Below, one piece after another: positions 1 through 8,856 of a stretch of DNA of 58,792 nt. Numbering within the stretch: the stretch's first letter is position 1; each line of letters opens with the position of its first letter. A program made the position numbers and the translations under genes. Below the pieces are notes generated by a model that saw nothing but the letters and a program-made list of their open reading frames with translations, made no database searches and had not been told where the DNA came from. Source of the DNA: Marinibacterium sp. (lineage in GTDB: Bacteria; Pseudomonadota; Alphaproteobacteria; Rhodobacterales; Rhodobacteraceae); NCBI GenBank assembly GCA_017643305.1, contig JAEPNQ010000017.1:1-58792 (forward strand), in the 5' to 3' direction.

Positions 1-1
1 A

Positions 2-400
2 CATGGGGTGGGGAACCAAGGCTATTCTATCCCGATCCGGGGGCCGAACGGGCAGTTTGCCCTGTTCACCGTCAATCACAGCTGTAACGATGACTAATGG
101 GCGCGGTTCATGGAAGACAATGGGCGCGACCTGTTGCTTATCGCGCATTATTACAATCGCAAGGCGCTGGAGTTTGAGCCGGGCCGTTTACCTGGAACCT
201 CGCGTGCCTTGACCCCGCGGGAGGTGGACGCGATGACGTTGCTGGCGCTGGGCTACAGCAGGGCGCAGGTGGCAGATAGCCTGTCGATCTCGGAAAACAC
301 TTTGCGGGTTTACATCGAAAGCGCGCGGTCCAAGCTGGGTGCGTTAAACACGACCCACGCAGTGGCCCGCGCGATGAGCCGGGGGCTGATCGTGGTCTGA
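2..400 (+). pseudogene. LuxR-type AHL-responsive regulator, interrupted by in-frame TAA
   Basis: The frame starting at base 2 (5' end outside the window) reads as the end of a LuxR autoinducer-binding domain: GYSIPIRGP, then ALFTVNHS, then a TAA at 95-97, then WARF and a region rich in hydrophobic residues leading to a full LuxR DNA-binding domain (LTPREVDAMTLLALGYS, then ENTLRVY, about residues 70-130 of the visible frame). In relatives the codon before this Trp is normally Glu or Asp, so GAA to TAA is the simplest event. A shorter protein starting at ATG 110 would keep only the helix-turn-helix domain. The gene sits 88 bp upstream of an AHL synthase, the usual luxR-luxI order. Homology is by eye; the interruption itself is directly visible. 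Confidence 0.85.
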
Positions 401-488
401 TCCGTTGCACCATAGCCGCGCGGTCCTGCCGACCGGCGTTAACTCCGTTCCAACACAGTGAGCGCTGCAATGGATCGGAGGAAAGTTC

Positions 489-1124
489 ATGTTGCGCTAT
501 CTTTATGCCGACCAGCTCGGTGACTATCCACATCTGGCCCAGTCCATGTTTCGCGACCGTGCAATGCAGTTTCGCACGCGTATGGGATGGGATGTAAAGG
601 TTGATGAAAACGGCGAGGAGCGCGACCAGTACGACGCCATGAACCCGCTTTACGTGATCTGGCAAAACCCGGATGGTGGCCATGGCGGCTCAATGCGGTT
701 TTTGCCGACAACCGGGCGAGTCATGGTGAACGATGTATTCCAACACCTGACTGGTGCAGCGGTGTCGAGCCCGCTGATCTGGGAATGCACGCGGTTCTGT
801 ATTGGGGCAGGCGGTGGGACGCGCGTGGCAGCGGCGTTGATGCTGGGCGGCGGTGAGTTGATGACCGGCTTTGGAATCCGCCATTTGGTGGGTGTGTTCG
901 ACGCGCGGATGGAACGGATCTACCGCGCAATCGGTTCTTCGCCTGAGGTTCTGGGATCGGATGGCACCGGGCGCGATCGGATCAGCGTGGGGCTGTGGAA
1001 TTTCACTCTGGCCGCACGCGCCCGCGTTTCCGCCCGGGCGGGTGTGTCGCTATCCCTTTCGCGTTTACGGTTTGACCGTGCGTTCGGACCCGCCAGCGCG
1101 CCGCCGTTTTCCTATGCGGCGTGA
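489..1124 (+). CDS. luxI: Acyl-homoserine-lactone synthase (LuxI family)
   Basis: Makes N-acyl-homoserine lactone signals from S-adenosylmethionine and acyl-ACP in the cytoplasm. The 211-residue length is normal for the family. Conserved features are FRDRAMQF (about residues 22-29), an Asp-rich YDAMNPLYVI stretch, GGSMRFLPTTG (about 60-70), and WECTRFC (about 96-102). The start at 489 follows a GGAGG ribosome site at about 478-482. The gene appears intact although the regulator upstream carries a stop codon. A CGGTC/GACCG inverted repeat at 420-434 lies in the intergenic gap. The acyl chain length of the product cannot be predicted from the sequence. Confidence 0.93.
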   Translation: MLRYLYADQLGDYPHLAQSMFRDRAMQFRTRMGWDVKVDENGEERDQYDAMNPLYVIWQNPDGGHGGSMRFLPTTGRVMVNDVFQHLTGAAVSSPLIWECTRFCIGAGGGTRVAAALMLGGGELMTGFGIRHLVGVFDARMERIYRAIGSSPEVLGSDGTGRDRISVGLWNFTLAARARVSARAGVSLSLSRLRFDRAFGPASAPPFSYAA

Positions 1125-1143
1125 TCGTGCTGGTCCCCGGTCT

Positions 1144-1163
1144 GGCGGCCCTGTAGGGTCGCC
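1144..1163 (+). other. Hairpin between luxI and the helicase gene
   Basis: GGCG-G-CCCT, loop GT, AGGG-T-CGCC forms an interrupted 8-bp stem that ends two bases before the helicase ATG at 1166. There is no T tract, so an intrinsic terminator is unlikely. It could mask the helicase translation start. Confidence 0.4.
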
Positions 1164-1165
1164 GC

Positions 1166-2692
1166 ATGACACAAGTTCCCGTCACATTTTCCGAAGATCA
1201 GGCCTCGGCCTACGACACCGTGGCCGAGGTCTTGAGGTCTGCAGGTATCGATCTGGACGATGCCCTGCTGACCCCACCGCGCGAAGCTGGAGCGGGTGTG
1301 ATGGCGGTGATTGGCAAGGCAGGATCCGGCAAGACCTTGCTACTGGCTGAGCTTTACAAGGCGCTGGAACAAGCTGGTGTTGATGTGGTCTCCGGCGACT
1401 ACGAAGGCCGCAAACGCAAGGACCGCCGCACGCTGGCCATACTGGCGCCCACCAACAAGGCGGCCAGTGTGCTGCGCTTCCGCGGGGTGCCAGCCACCAC
1501 GATCCACCGCATTCTTTATACGCCGGTCTACGACCCGGAGTATGAACGCATTGCGGACTGGCTGGCGGGGCAGGGTGAAAAGCCCGAGATTGAAGGGTTG
1601 ACTGAACAGGCGCTGGACCGGGCAGCAGCGTTTTATGCATCGAACAAATCCATTCCCGGGGCGTTGGCGGCGGCAGGGTTGCGCGGATCGGATTTCATCA
1701 CAGGGTGGAAGCGGCGCGAAGACCCGCTGGACATTGGCTTTGTTGACGAATCCTCCATGCTGGATGACCGCCAGTTCGAGGATTTACAGGAAATTTTCTC
1801 AACGCTTGTTTTGTTTGGTGACCCGGCGCAGCTGGCCCCGGTGAACCAGTCCGGCAAGATGGTGTTCGAGACCCTGCCCGCGCCTCGCAAGCTGGAGCTG
1901 AGCCGTATTCACCGGCAGGACGCGGATAACCCCATCCTGGACCTGGCCCATGCGCTCGGGGATCCCGCGCTGAGCTTTGAGGATTTCGAGGAGATTATCG
2001 CGCAGACCGCTGAACGCGATGAGCGCGTGGTCTGGGGTAGCCGGGTGGAGGTGGACCTGATGGCGCGCAGCCCCGTTCTTGTTTGGCGCAATGCCACGCG
2101 CATTCGGCTGATTAACGCGTTCCGGCGGGTACATGGCGCACCGGAAGATTCGTTGCTGGAAGGCGAGCCGCTGATCTGCGACGGGATCGAATTACCGCTG
2201 AAACATCGCAAGAAACGGCTGGATCTTGAAGCGCGCGGGCTGATCAAAGGGGCGCAGGTGGTGTATCTGGGTCCTGGTCGCAAGCCGGGTTTTTCGCGGT
2301 TACACGTGATGGGGGCCGAGGACCCACAGGTTAGTGCGGCGTCCATCGTGAAGATCGAAAAACCGGACGAGGAAGAACCGTTCATTCCCTACGCGGCCCG
2401 GATGGGCGCGGCGTTTCTGCATGGGGCGGCAGTGACTATCCACAAGGCGCAGGGGTCGCAATGGGACACGGTGCAGGTCTATGGTCCGGACCTTTATGCC
2501 GCGGCCCGCGCCGGGCGCGGTGAGGCAGGACAGCCCTTGTGGAAACGGCTGGCTTACGTGGCCATCACCCGCGCGCAGGAGCGGCTGATCTGGGTGGTGC
2601 GCAACCGGCTGTCAAAACCAAATCATACACTGCGTGTGGATGATCTGCGAGCGCCGCCAGCGCCGCTGAGACTGGAGGAGGAAGTTTCATGA
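1166..2692 (+). CDS. RecD/Dda-like superfamily 1B DNA helicase
   Basis: ATP-dependent 5'-3' DNA helicase related to RecD and phage Dda, acting on cytoplasmic DNA. Visible motifs in order: Walker A GKAGSGKT (residues 50-57), motif Ia LAPTNKAA (about 93-100), motif II VDESS (193-197), motif III GDPAQL (218-223), HRQDADNP (motif IV region), motif V TIHKAQGSQWDTV (about 425) and motif VI YVAITRAQERL (about 465). The 508-residue length fits the stand-alone helicases common in Rhodobacterales rather than RecD of RecBCD. Its stop overlaps the ATG of the following SDR gene (ATGA), so the two are co-translated. The cellular task, replication restart or repair, is not evident. Confidence 0.9.
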   Translation: MTQVPVTFSEDQASAYDTVAEVLRSAGIDLDDALLTPPREAGAGVMAVIGKAGSGKTLLLAELYKALEQAGVDVVSGDYEGRKRKDRRTLAILAPTNKAASVLRFRGVPATTIHRILYTPVYDPEYERIADWLAGQGEKPEIEGLTEQALDRAAAFYASNKSIPGALAAAGLRGSDFITGWKRREDPLDIGFVDESSMLDDRQFEDLQEIFSTLVLFGDPAQLAPVNQSGKMVFETLPAPRKLELSRIHRQDADNPILDLAHALGDPALSFEDFEEIIAQTAERDERVVWGSRVEVDLMARSPVLVWRNATRIRLINAFRRVHGAPEDSLLEGEPLICDGIELPLKHRKKRLDLEARGLIKGAQVVYLGPGRKPGFSRLHVMGAEDPQVSAASIVKIEKPDEEEPFIPYAARMGAAFLHGAAVTIHKAQGSQWDTVQVYGPDLYAAARAGRGEAGQPLWKRLAYVAITRAQERLIWVVRNRLSKPNHTLRVDDLRAPPAPLRLEEEVS

Positions 2693-3405
2693 AATCCATA
2701 GTCGTGACCGGAGCGAGTTCTGGTATCGGGCAAGCCACGGCAGAGCTGTTTCTGGAGAACGGCTGGCGTGTGGGATTGTTGGCGCGCAGTGCGGACAAGC
2801 TGAACGCGTTGGCGGCGCAGCATGAAAACGCCGTGGCTCTGCCAGCGGATGTTACAGATGAGGCCTCCATGAGTGCTGCGTTTGATGCGTTCGGACATTT
2901 GGATGTGCTCTTCAACAATGCGGGCATTTTCGGTGTGGCGGGCACGATTGACGAAGTACCGCTGGAAAGCTTCCGCGATGTGGTGAATGTGAACTTGGTG
3001 GGTATGTTCATTTCTGCCCAACTGGCCTTTGCCCGGTTCCGTGCGCAGGATCCACAAGGTGGGCGGATCATCAACAATGGGTCGATTTCGGCCCATGTGC
3101 CGCGCGATAAGTCGATCTCCTACACCTCGACCAAGCACGCTGTAACGGGGATGACCCGCACTCTGTCGCTGGATGGGCGAGCTTTCAACATTGCCTGCGG
3201 CCAGATCGATATCGGCAACGCCCGCACGCCTATGGTGGCAGAACAGATTGAACGCGCTTTGGCGGATGGCAGGACGCCGGATCCATCCATGGACGTGGCC
3301 AACGCGGCCAGCACAGTGCTGCATATGGCGAACCTGCCGCTAGAGGCGAACGTCCAGTTCGTGACGGTGATGGCAACCACCATGCCCTATATCGGCCGCG
3401 GCTGA
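2689..3405 (+). CDS. Short-chain dehydrogenase/reductase
   Basis: NAD(P)-dependent oxidoreductase of the classical SDR family, 238 residues. The cofactor site TGASSGIG is at 7-14, NNAG at 76-79, and the catalytic Ser is followed by YTSTK (Tyr145, Lys149). Asp at about 54 in PADVTD is the usual adenine contact. It overlaps the helicase stop codon by four bases. The substrate is unknown; the family label says nothing more. Confidence 0.88.
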   Translation: MKSIVVTGASSGIGQATAELFLENGWRVGLLARSADKLNALAAQHENAVALPADVTDEASMSAAFDAFGHLDVLFNNAGIFGVAGTIDEVPLESFRDVVNVNLVGMFISAQLAFARFRAQDPQGGRIINNGSISAHVPRDKSISYTSTKHAVTGMTRTLSLDGRAFNIACGQIDIGNARTPMVAEQIERALADGRTPDPSMDVANAASTVLHMANLPLEANVQFVTVMATTMPYIGRG

Positions 3406-3421
3406 TCGAGGAGCCACCAAG

Positions 3422-3438
3422 AAAATTCAACGAATTTT
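3422..3438. terminator. Hairpin between convergent genes
   Basis: AAAATTC, loop AAC, GAATTTT is a perfect 7-bp stem in the 49-bp gap between the convergent SDR and TIGR02186 genes. The AT-rich arms could serve as a bidirectional terminator. There is no long T run, so this is a modest call. Confidence 0.45.
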
Positions 3439-3454
3439 ACTTGTCGCGCTTGGA

Positions 3455-4213
3455 TTATCGTTCGCGCAGAAGCCGGAAGACGGTAGAGGCGCTCCAACCC
3501 GCGAAGATCGCGATCGCCAGTGACATCAGCCCATAGACCAGAGGCTGCTGACGGCTGAGCGAGTAGAGGAACCGTTCCAGCCCGACTTTTCGAACATCGA
3601 TGGAGGTTTCCGTGCTGGACACCACCTGCCCGTCGCGGGTCAGGAAAATTCGTGTGGCATAGTCGCCCTCGGTTAGGTTTGCGGGCAGGTCGATGTCGGT
3701 TCTGAAAAGCGTCTGCTGATCTACCGCCACATGGTTTTCGAGCTGCTGGTAGAGCGAGGCATTGGTGCGAATGCGGATGACCGCGTCACTGAACGCTTCG
3801 GCATCCGTCACATCCGGCGGCGCACCGACGGAGCGGATGGCCCGCTCAATGGTGATCTTGTACCTTTGGTCTTCGGTTTGGCTGAGCACCTCATCCAGCG
3901 GACCGCTGGTGGCGACGGCGTAAAAGCTCGGCGCGGAATCGACTTCGACGGTATCTGTGTTGATCCATATGCCGCTTCGGCGGGCTTTGCGGCGCACGGT
4001 GAGCGGTTCGTGCGGGCCGGTTACGGCGATGATCACTTCCAGCGGCGGTCCGTCTGGAATGGGGGCCTCACGTTTGACCGCGCCAAAAATCAGGATTTCG
4101 TCGCCATCGAAACGGGTGGTGATGGACACCTCATCGCTGGAGAGGCCCAGCACGACCTCCTCCGCCGCCAGCGAGGCGGGCAGGAGCAGACAGAAGAGAA
4201 GCGTTCGCCACAT
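3455..4213 (-). CDS. TIGR02186 family protein, membrane-anchored periplasmic
   Basis: Conserved alphaproteobacterial protein of unknown biochemical role, 252 residues. It has an N-terminal signal peptide (LLFCLLLPASLAAEE, cleavage near residue 18), a periplasmic body with a GIWINTDTVEVDSAPSFY stretch around residues 80-100, and one C-terminal membrane helix (about 226-246) followed by a short cytoplasmic tail. It lies 3 bp downstream of a TauE/SafE exporter on the same strand. That pairing recurs in this group and suggests a shared sulfur-compound export function, which is inference. Confidence 0.85.
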   Translation of the reverse strand: MWRTLLFCLLLPASLAAEEVVLGLSSDEVSITTRFDGDEILIFGAVKREAPIPDGPPLEVIIAVTGPHEPLTVRRKARRSGIWINTDTVEVDSAPSFYAVATSGPLDEVLSQTEDQRYKITIERAIRSVGAPPDVTDAEAFSDAVIRIRTNASLYQQLENHVAVDQQTLFRTDIDLPANLTEGDYATRIFLTRDGQVVSSTETSIDVRKVGLERFLYSLSRQQPLVYGLMSLAIAIFAGWSASTVFRLLRER

Positions 4214-4216
4214 AGC

Positions 4217-5140
4217 TCAATGCCCCCCGACCGGACCGATGGAGTAAAGCTCGCTCGGTTGCACCAGCAGGTCAAAACCCAACTTGCCGCAGACCAGAAG
4301 AACCAGCCCCGCCAGCAGGATGCGCAGCTGTTCTGCACGCAGACGGGTGCCGATCTGGGTGCCAATCTGGGCCCCGATCACCCCACCGACCAGCAGCAGT
4401 ACGGCCAGTACAATATCGACGGTAAAGTTCGTGGTGGCGTGCAGAAGTGTGGTGAAGGCGGTTACAAAGATGATCTGGAACAAAGAAGTACCGACAACCA
4501 CCTTGGTGGGCATCCCGAGGATGTAGATCATAGCAGGGACCATAATGAACCCACCGCCGACGCCCATGATCGCGGCAAGGATACCGACCATGACCCCGAC
4601 CAGAACGGGCGGAATGACCGAGATATAGAGCCCGGATGTCCGGAACCGCATTTTGAAAGGAAGGGCGTGGATCCAGCTGCGTTCTTTCCTCACGCGGGCT
4701 GGGGTGCCATCGGCCTTGCGGCTCTTTCGCAAGGCGCGCAGGCTTTCGATGAACATCAGCCCGCCGACCACGCCGAGGAATACCACGTAACACAGCCGTA
4801 CCAGCAGATCGACCTGCCCAAGGCTTTTGAGATAGTTGAACACCATCACCCCGAGCGCTGCGCCGATCAGGCCACCTACCAGCAGCACCAGGCCCATGCG
4901 CAGATCCACGTTTTTTCGTCGAAGATGCGCAAGCAGGCCGGAAAAGGAGGAGGCAACGATTTGGTTGGCCTCGGTTGCGACCGCAACGACTGGAGGGATG
5001 CCGATGAAAAACAGGAGTGGGGTCATCAAGAACCCGCCGCCAACCCCGAACATGCCGCTGAGCACACCGACCATGCAGCCCAGGCTAAGAAGGAGGAAGG
5101 CGTTGACCGAAACTTCAGCGATCGGGAGGTAGATCTGCAT
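4217..5140 (-). CDS. TauE/SafE family sulfite/anion exporter
   Basis: Multipass inner-membrane permease of the TSUP family; members export sulfite or organosulfonates. The two half-repeats each carry the glycine-rich family signature: GMFGVGGGFLMTPLLFFIGI near the N terminus and MGVGGGFIMVPAMIYILGMP in the second half. I start it at ATG 5140 (MQIYLPIAEVS) because AGGAG lies just upstream, while the longer frame to 5287 would run into the preceding permease gene. It is followed 3 bp later by the TIGR02186 gene. The exact anion is not determinable. Confidence 0.85.
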   Translation of the reverse strand: MQIYLPIAEVSVNAFLLLSLGCMVGVLSGMFGVGGGFLMTPLLFFIGIPPVVAVATEANQIVASSFSGLLAHLRRKNVDLRMGLVLLVGGLIGAALGVMVFNYLKSLGQVDLLVRLCYVVFLGVVGGLMFIESLRALRKSRKADGTPARVRKERSWIHALPFKMRFRTSGLYISVIPPVLVGVMVGILAAIMGVGGGFIMVPAMIYILGMPTKVVVGTSLFQIIFVTAFTTLLHATTNFTVDIVLAVLLLVGGVIGAQIGTQIGTRLRAEQLRILLAGLVLLVCGKLGFDLLVQPSELYSIGPVGGH

Positions 5141-5258
5141 GACCACTCCTAGTCCGAGGAAACGTGCAATTGCAAGGTTTTGCTGCGGTGCCGCGAAGGC
5201 GGGACCGCTTATTTTTAGCGTTTGGTAAGACGTCCAATACGGGACCGTGACGCGTTTG

Positions 5259-6224
5259 TCAGCGTTCCTTAATATAGGGCTCTCCACCCGCCCGCGGAGG
5301 GATGGCCTTGCCCACGAACCCGGCCAGGATCACGACGGTCAGGATATAGGGCAGCGCGTCCATCACCTGTACGGGGATCACGAGACCACCTAGGTCGATG
5401 TTCTGATACCGCAGCGCCACGGCCTGCAGGAATCCAAACAGCAGGCAGGCCCACATGGCGTGCCATGGACGCCACTTGGCAAAGATCAGGGCAGCCAGCG
5501 CGATGAACCCACGTCCCGCAGTCATTTCCTTAACGAACCCGGCTTGCAGTGCGGTGGACAGGTACGCCCCCGCAATACCGCAAAGCACGCCGCAGATGGC
5601 GACAGCGGCAAAGCGCAGACCGACAACGGAAACGCCAGCAGTGTCCACTGCTTCGGGTGCCTCACCCACGGCGCGCAGGCGCAGACCAAACCTAGTGCGG
5701 TAGAGCACCCACCAGGTCAGTGGGACGGAAGCCGCGGCCAGGTAGACGAGGATCGAGTGACCCGAGATCAGCTCCGAATAGATTGGGCCGAGAACGGGAA
5801 CGTCCTCGACCGCTTCGGCAAAGGGCAGAGTGATCGGGCTGAACCGAGCACCACCGGACAGCGATGGTGTGCGTCCGCCCTGCCTGAACCAGTCCTGCGC
5901 GATAAGCACGGTCATGCCGGAGGCAAGGAAGTTGATCGCAACGCCCGAAATCAGCTGGTTGCCGCGAAAGGTGATCGACGCCAGCCCGTGCAGGCCGGAC
6001 AGCACCATGGAAGCCACGATGCCCGCCAGCAGACCCAGCCATACATTGCCGGTCAGCGCTGCAATGGCGGCGGAGAAGAACGCCGCGGCCAGCATTTTGC
6101 CTTCCAGCCCAATGTCGAAAATTCCGGCGCGTTCGGAATAAAGCCCTGCAAGGCAGGCCAGAAGCAACGGGGTGGCCAGCCGGACGGTGCTGTCGAGGAT
6201 CTGGATCAGCGTCAGGAAGTCCAT
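5259..6224 (-). CDS. ABC transporter permease, nucleoside/purine type (NupQ/YufQ-like)
   Basis: Second inner-membrane permease of a BMP-type nucleoside importer, about 321 residues with roughly nine hydrophobic helices. Typical features of the branched-chain-amino-acid/ribose-type permease fold are ERAGIFDIGLEGKMLAAAF (about residues 30-48) and the LRAVGEAPEAVDTAGV cytoplasmic loop (about 200). The start is either ATG 6224 or GTG 6227; both overlap the stop of the upstream permease. It is the last gene of a minus-strand ATPase-permease-permease operon. Confidence 0.9.
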   Translation of the reverse strand: MDFLTLIQILDSTVRLATPLLLACLAGLYSERAGIFDIGLEGKMLAAAFFSAAIAALTGNVWLGLLAGIVASMVLSGLHGLASITFRGNQLISGVAINFLASGMTVLIAQDWFRQGGRTPSLSGGARFSPITLPFAEAVEDVPVLGPIYSELISGHSILVYLAAASVPLTWWVLYRTRFGLRLRAVGEAPEAVDTAGVSVVGLRFAAVAICGVLCGIAGAYLSTALQAGFVKEMTAGRGFIALAALIFAKWRPWHAMWACLLFGFLQAVALRYQNIDLGGLVIPVQVMDALPYILTVVILAGFVGKAIPPRAGGEPYIKER

Positions 6225-7318
6225 CACGAAGCCCCCTTGCGCAGACGCAGGAAGATGCGTTCAAGCGGCATGCGCACCATGTTGTCCAGCGCGCCGGTGA
6301 ACAGGATTACGAGGGCCTGGATCACCACGATCAGTTCGCGTGGGATGTTTGTCCACAGCGCCAGTTCCGCACCACCCTGGTAGAGGAAGCCGAACAGGAT
6401 CGCGGCCACAAACACGCCAAACGGGTGGTTGCGGCCCATCAGCGCTACGGCGATGCCGATGAAGCCCGCGCCCTCAGTCGCGTTGAGCACCAGGCGTTCC
6501 GCTTCGCCCATCACGTTGTTAATGGCCATCAGGCCGGACAGCCCGCCCGAGATCAGCATGGCGATCATGATAATCTTGAAAGGGGATATACCTGCATAGA
6601 GCGCGCCGGTTTCGGAATGGCCGAATGCGCGGATTTCATATCCCAGCCGGGTGCGCCAGATCAGCAGCCAAACCAAAACGCAGGCGAGGATTGCGATGAA
6701 GAAGGTCACGTTGGCGGGTGCGCCACGGAACACTACCGCGTCTGCTGTGGAAAACATATCCTGGAAGGTGGGCAGGTTCGTGGTTTCGTCAAAACGGCGG
6801 GTGGCCGGATCCATGCTGCCTTTGGGGCGCATGACGTTGACCAGCATGTAGTTCAGAACCGCAGCCCCGATCAGGTTGAACATGATGGTGGTGATCACGA
6901 TGTGGCTGCCGTGCTTGGCCTGCAGATACGCAGGGATCGCGGCCCAGAGCGCGCCAAATAGCATTCCAGCGGCCATGGCCCCAAGCAGAGCCAGCGTCCA
7001 GTGCGGCCAGGGAATGACAAGGCAGACAATGGCCACGCCCAGGCCGCCCAGCATGGCCTGCCCTTCGCCACCAATATTGAACATGGCGGCGCGGAAGGCC
7101 ACGGCGAAACCAAGACCGGTGAACATGAAGTTGGTGGCGTAGTAGAGCGTATAGCCCCAGCCATAGGTCGAACCCAGCGCGCCGGAGACCATCAGCTTAA
7201 CGGCGGCGATCGGGTCTTCGCCGATCCCAAGGATCACCAGCGCCGAAAGGATTGCGGCCAGCACCAGCGAAATCAGCGGAACGAGGACCGCGTCGGCCCA
7301 GCCTGGCATCTTATCCAT
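6224..7318 (-). CDS. ABC transporter permease, nucleoside/purine type (NupP/YufP-like)
   Basis: First inner-membrane permease of the BMP-type importer, 364 residues, multipass. The signature FNIGGEGQAMLGGLG lies near residues 81-95, and IRAFGHSETGALYAGI (about 225-240) is the coupling-helix region that contacts the ATPase. Its ATG (7316-7318) overlaps the stop of the ATPase gene (TGATG), and its own stop overlaps the next permease start, so all three are translationally coupled. Confidence 0.9.
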   Translation of the reverse strand: MDKMPGWADAVLVPLISLVLAAILSALVILGIGEDPIAAVKLMVSGALGSTYGWGYTLYYATNFMFTGLGFAVAFRAAMFNIGGEGQAMLGGLGVAIVCLVIPWPHWTLALLGAMAAGMLFGALWAAIPAYLQAKHGSHIVITTIMFNLIGAAVLNYMLVNVMRPKGSMDPATRRFDETTNLPTFQDMFSTADAVVFRGAPANVTFFIAILACVLVWLLIWRTRLGYEIRAFGHSETGALYAGISPFKIIMIAMLISGGLSGLMAINNVMGEAERLVLNATEGAGFIGIAVALMGRNHPFGVFVAAILFGFLYQGGAELALWTNIPRELIVVIQALVILFTGALDNMVRMPLERIFLRLRKGAS

Positions 7319-8856
7319 CAGGCGGCCTCTCCATTCATACCGGCCATCAGAAGTCCCAGTTCTTTTTCGTCTGTTTCGCCGGGCAGGCGTTCGCCCATGA
7401 TATGGCCGTCGAACATGACTGCGATCCGGTCGGAGAGCGACAGTATTTCATCCAGTTCTACGCTGACCAGTAGCACCGCTTTTCCTGCATCGCGCAGGGC
7501 GACGATCTGGCGGTGAATGAATTCGATGGCGCCCACATCGACACCCCGGGTCGGTTGGCCGATCAGAAGCAATTCCGGCTCGCTCTCAATCTCGCGCGCA
7601 ACAACAATCTTTTGCTGGTTCCCGCCCGAGAAGTTTTTTGCCGTCAGCCAGCCATTGGCAGGGCGGACATCGAATTTTTCGATCTTGCGCTCTGTATCCG
7701 CGCGCAGGGCGGCGTTGTCCATCAGCAGGCGATTGCGCTGGTATTCGGGGTTGTGGTGATAGCCGAAGGCCACGTTTTCCCAGGCGTAGAAATCCATGAT
7801 CAGTCCCTCGCGCTGGCGGTCTTCGGGCACATGAGCGATGCCCTGTTGCCGTCGCGCCTGCCCGTCTGACCCAAGGCCGGAGAGCGGCAGGGGCTGACCT
7901 TTCAACTGGACCGAACCGGTGCCGGGACGCATGCCCCCCAAAACTTCCATCAGCTCAGACTGGCCGTTGCCGGCCACGCCCGCGACGCCTACAATTTCGC
8001 CCGCGCGGACGTTAAGGCTGATGCCCTTGACCCGTTCCACCCCCGCTTGATCGACGACGTGCAGGTTTTCGATGTCGAGCACGGTTTCGCCGGGCTTGGC
8101 CGGGGCCTTGTCGATCTGCAACAGGACCTTGCGGCCCACCATCAGCTCGGCCAGGTTTTCGGGGTTAGTTTCGTAGGTCTTAACTGTCGCGGTCATCTCG
8201 CCCCGCCGCATCACGCTAACCGTATCGGTGGCATCCATGATCTCGCGCAGCTTGTGGGTGATGAGGATGATGGTTTTGCCTTCGTCCTTAAGCCGGTGCA
8301 GGATCCGGAACAGCTGGTCGGCCTCGGCTGGGGTCAGAACACCGGTGGGTTCATCAAGGATCAGGATTTCCGCTTGCCGGTACAGCGCCTTGAGGATTTC
8401 GACGCGCTGCTGTTTGCCCACGCCGATGTCTTCGATCACGGCGTCGGGGTCCGCGTTCAGCTCGTATTCCTTTTCCAGTTCCAGCAAGGTCTTGCGGGCC
8501 TTGGCGAGCGAGGGTTTGAGCAGCCCGCCATCTTCGGCCCCGAGGATGATGTTTTCCAGCACGGTGAAGTTCTGCACCAGTTTGAAATGCTGGAATACCA
8601 TGCCGATGCCCGCCGCGATGGCGGCCTGGCTGTCAGGGATGTCGGTTTTCTGCCCGTTAATGAAAATCTCCCCCGCATCGGCCTTGTAGAAGCCGTAGAG
8701 GATGCTCATCAACGTGGATTTCCCCGCGCCGTTTTCGCCGATGATCCCGTGGATCGTGCCCGGCATTACCGAGATCGAAATGTCCTTGTTGGCCTGAACC
8801 GGGCCGAAGGCTTTGGAAATGCCCCTGAGTTCAATTGCAGGCGCTTGGTCCGCCAT
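7318..8856 (-). CDS. ABC transporter ATPase with two nucleotide-binding domains, nucleoside/purine import
   Basis: Cytoplasmic energy-coupling subunit, 512 residues, with duplicated ABC domains as in ribose and NupA/YufO ATPases. The first domain has Walker A GENGAGKST (about residues 40) and Walker B ILILDEPTGVL; the second has a degenerate Walker A (GVAGNGQSE), signature FSGGNQQK and LLIGQPTRGVD. I start it at ATG 8856 (MADQAPAIELRGISKAFG). The frame stays open to 9078, but the extra 74 residues are not ABC-like and lie in the promoter region. It is separated from its binding-protein gene by 320 bp. Confidence 0.9.
   Translation of the reverse strand: MADQAPAIELRGISKAFGPVQANKDISISVMPGTIHGIIGENGAGKSTLMSILYGFYKADAGEIFINGQKTDIPDSQAAIAAGIGMVFQHFKLVQNFTVLENIILGAEDGGLLKPSLAKARKTLLELEKEYELNADPDAVIEDIGVGKQQRVEILKALYRQAEILILDEPTGVLTPAEADQLFRILHRLKDEGKTIILITHKLREIMDATDTVSVMRRGEMTATVKTYETNPENLAELMVGRKVLLQIDKAPAKPGETVLDIENLHVVDQAGVERVKGISLNVRAGEIVGVAGVAGNGQSELMEVLGGMRPGTGSVQLKGQPLPLSGLGSDGQARRQQGIAHVPEDRQREGLIMDFYAWENVAFGYHHNPEYQRNRLLMDNAALRADTERKIEKFDVRPANGWLTAKNFSGGNQQKIVVAREIESEPELLLIGQPTRGVDVGAIEFIHRQIVALRDAGKAVLLVSVELDEILSLSDRIAVMFDGHIMGERLPGETDEKELGLLMAGMNGEAA

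Noticed and set aside
3731-5152. 473-codon plus-strand open frame
   Set aside because: Antisense to the TIGR02186 and TauE genes; composition rich in Asp, His and Gln without domains.
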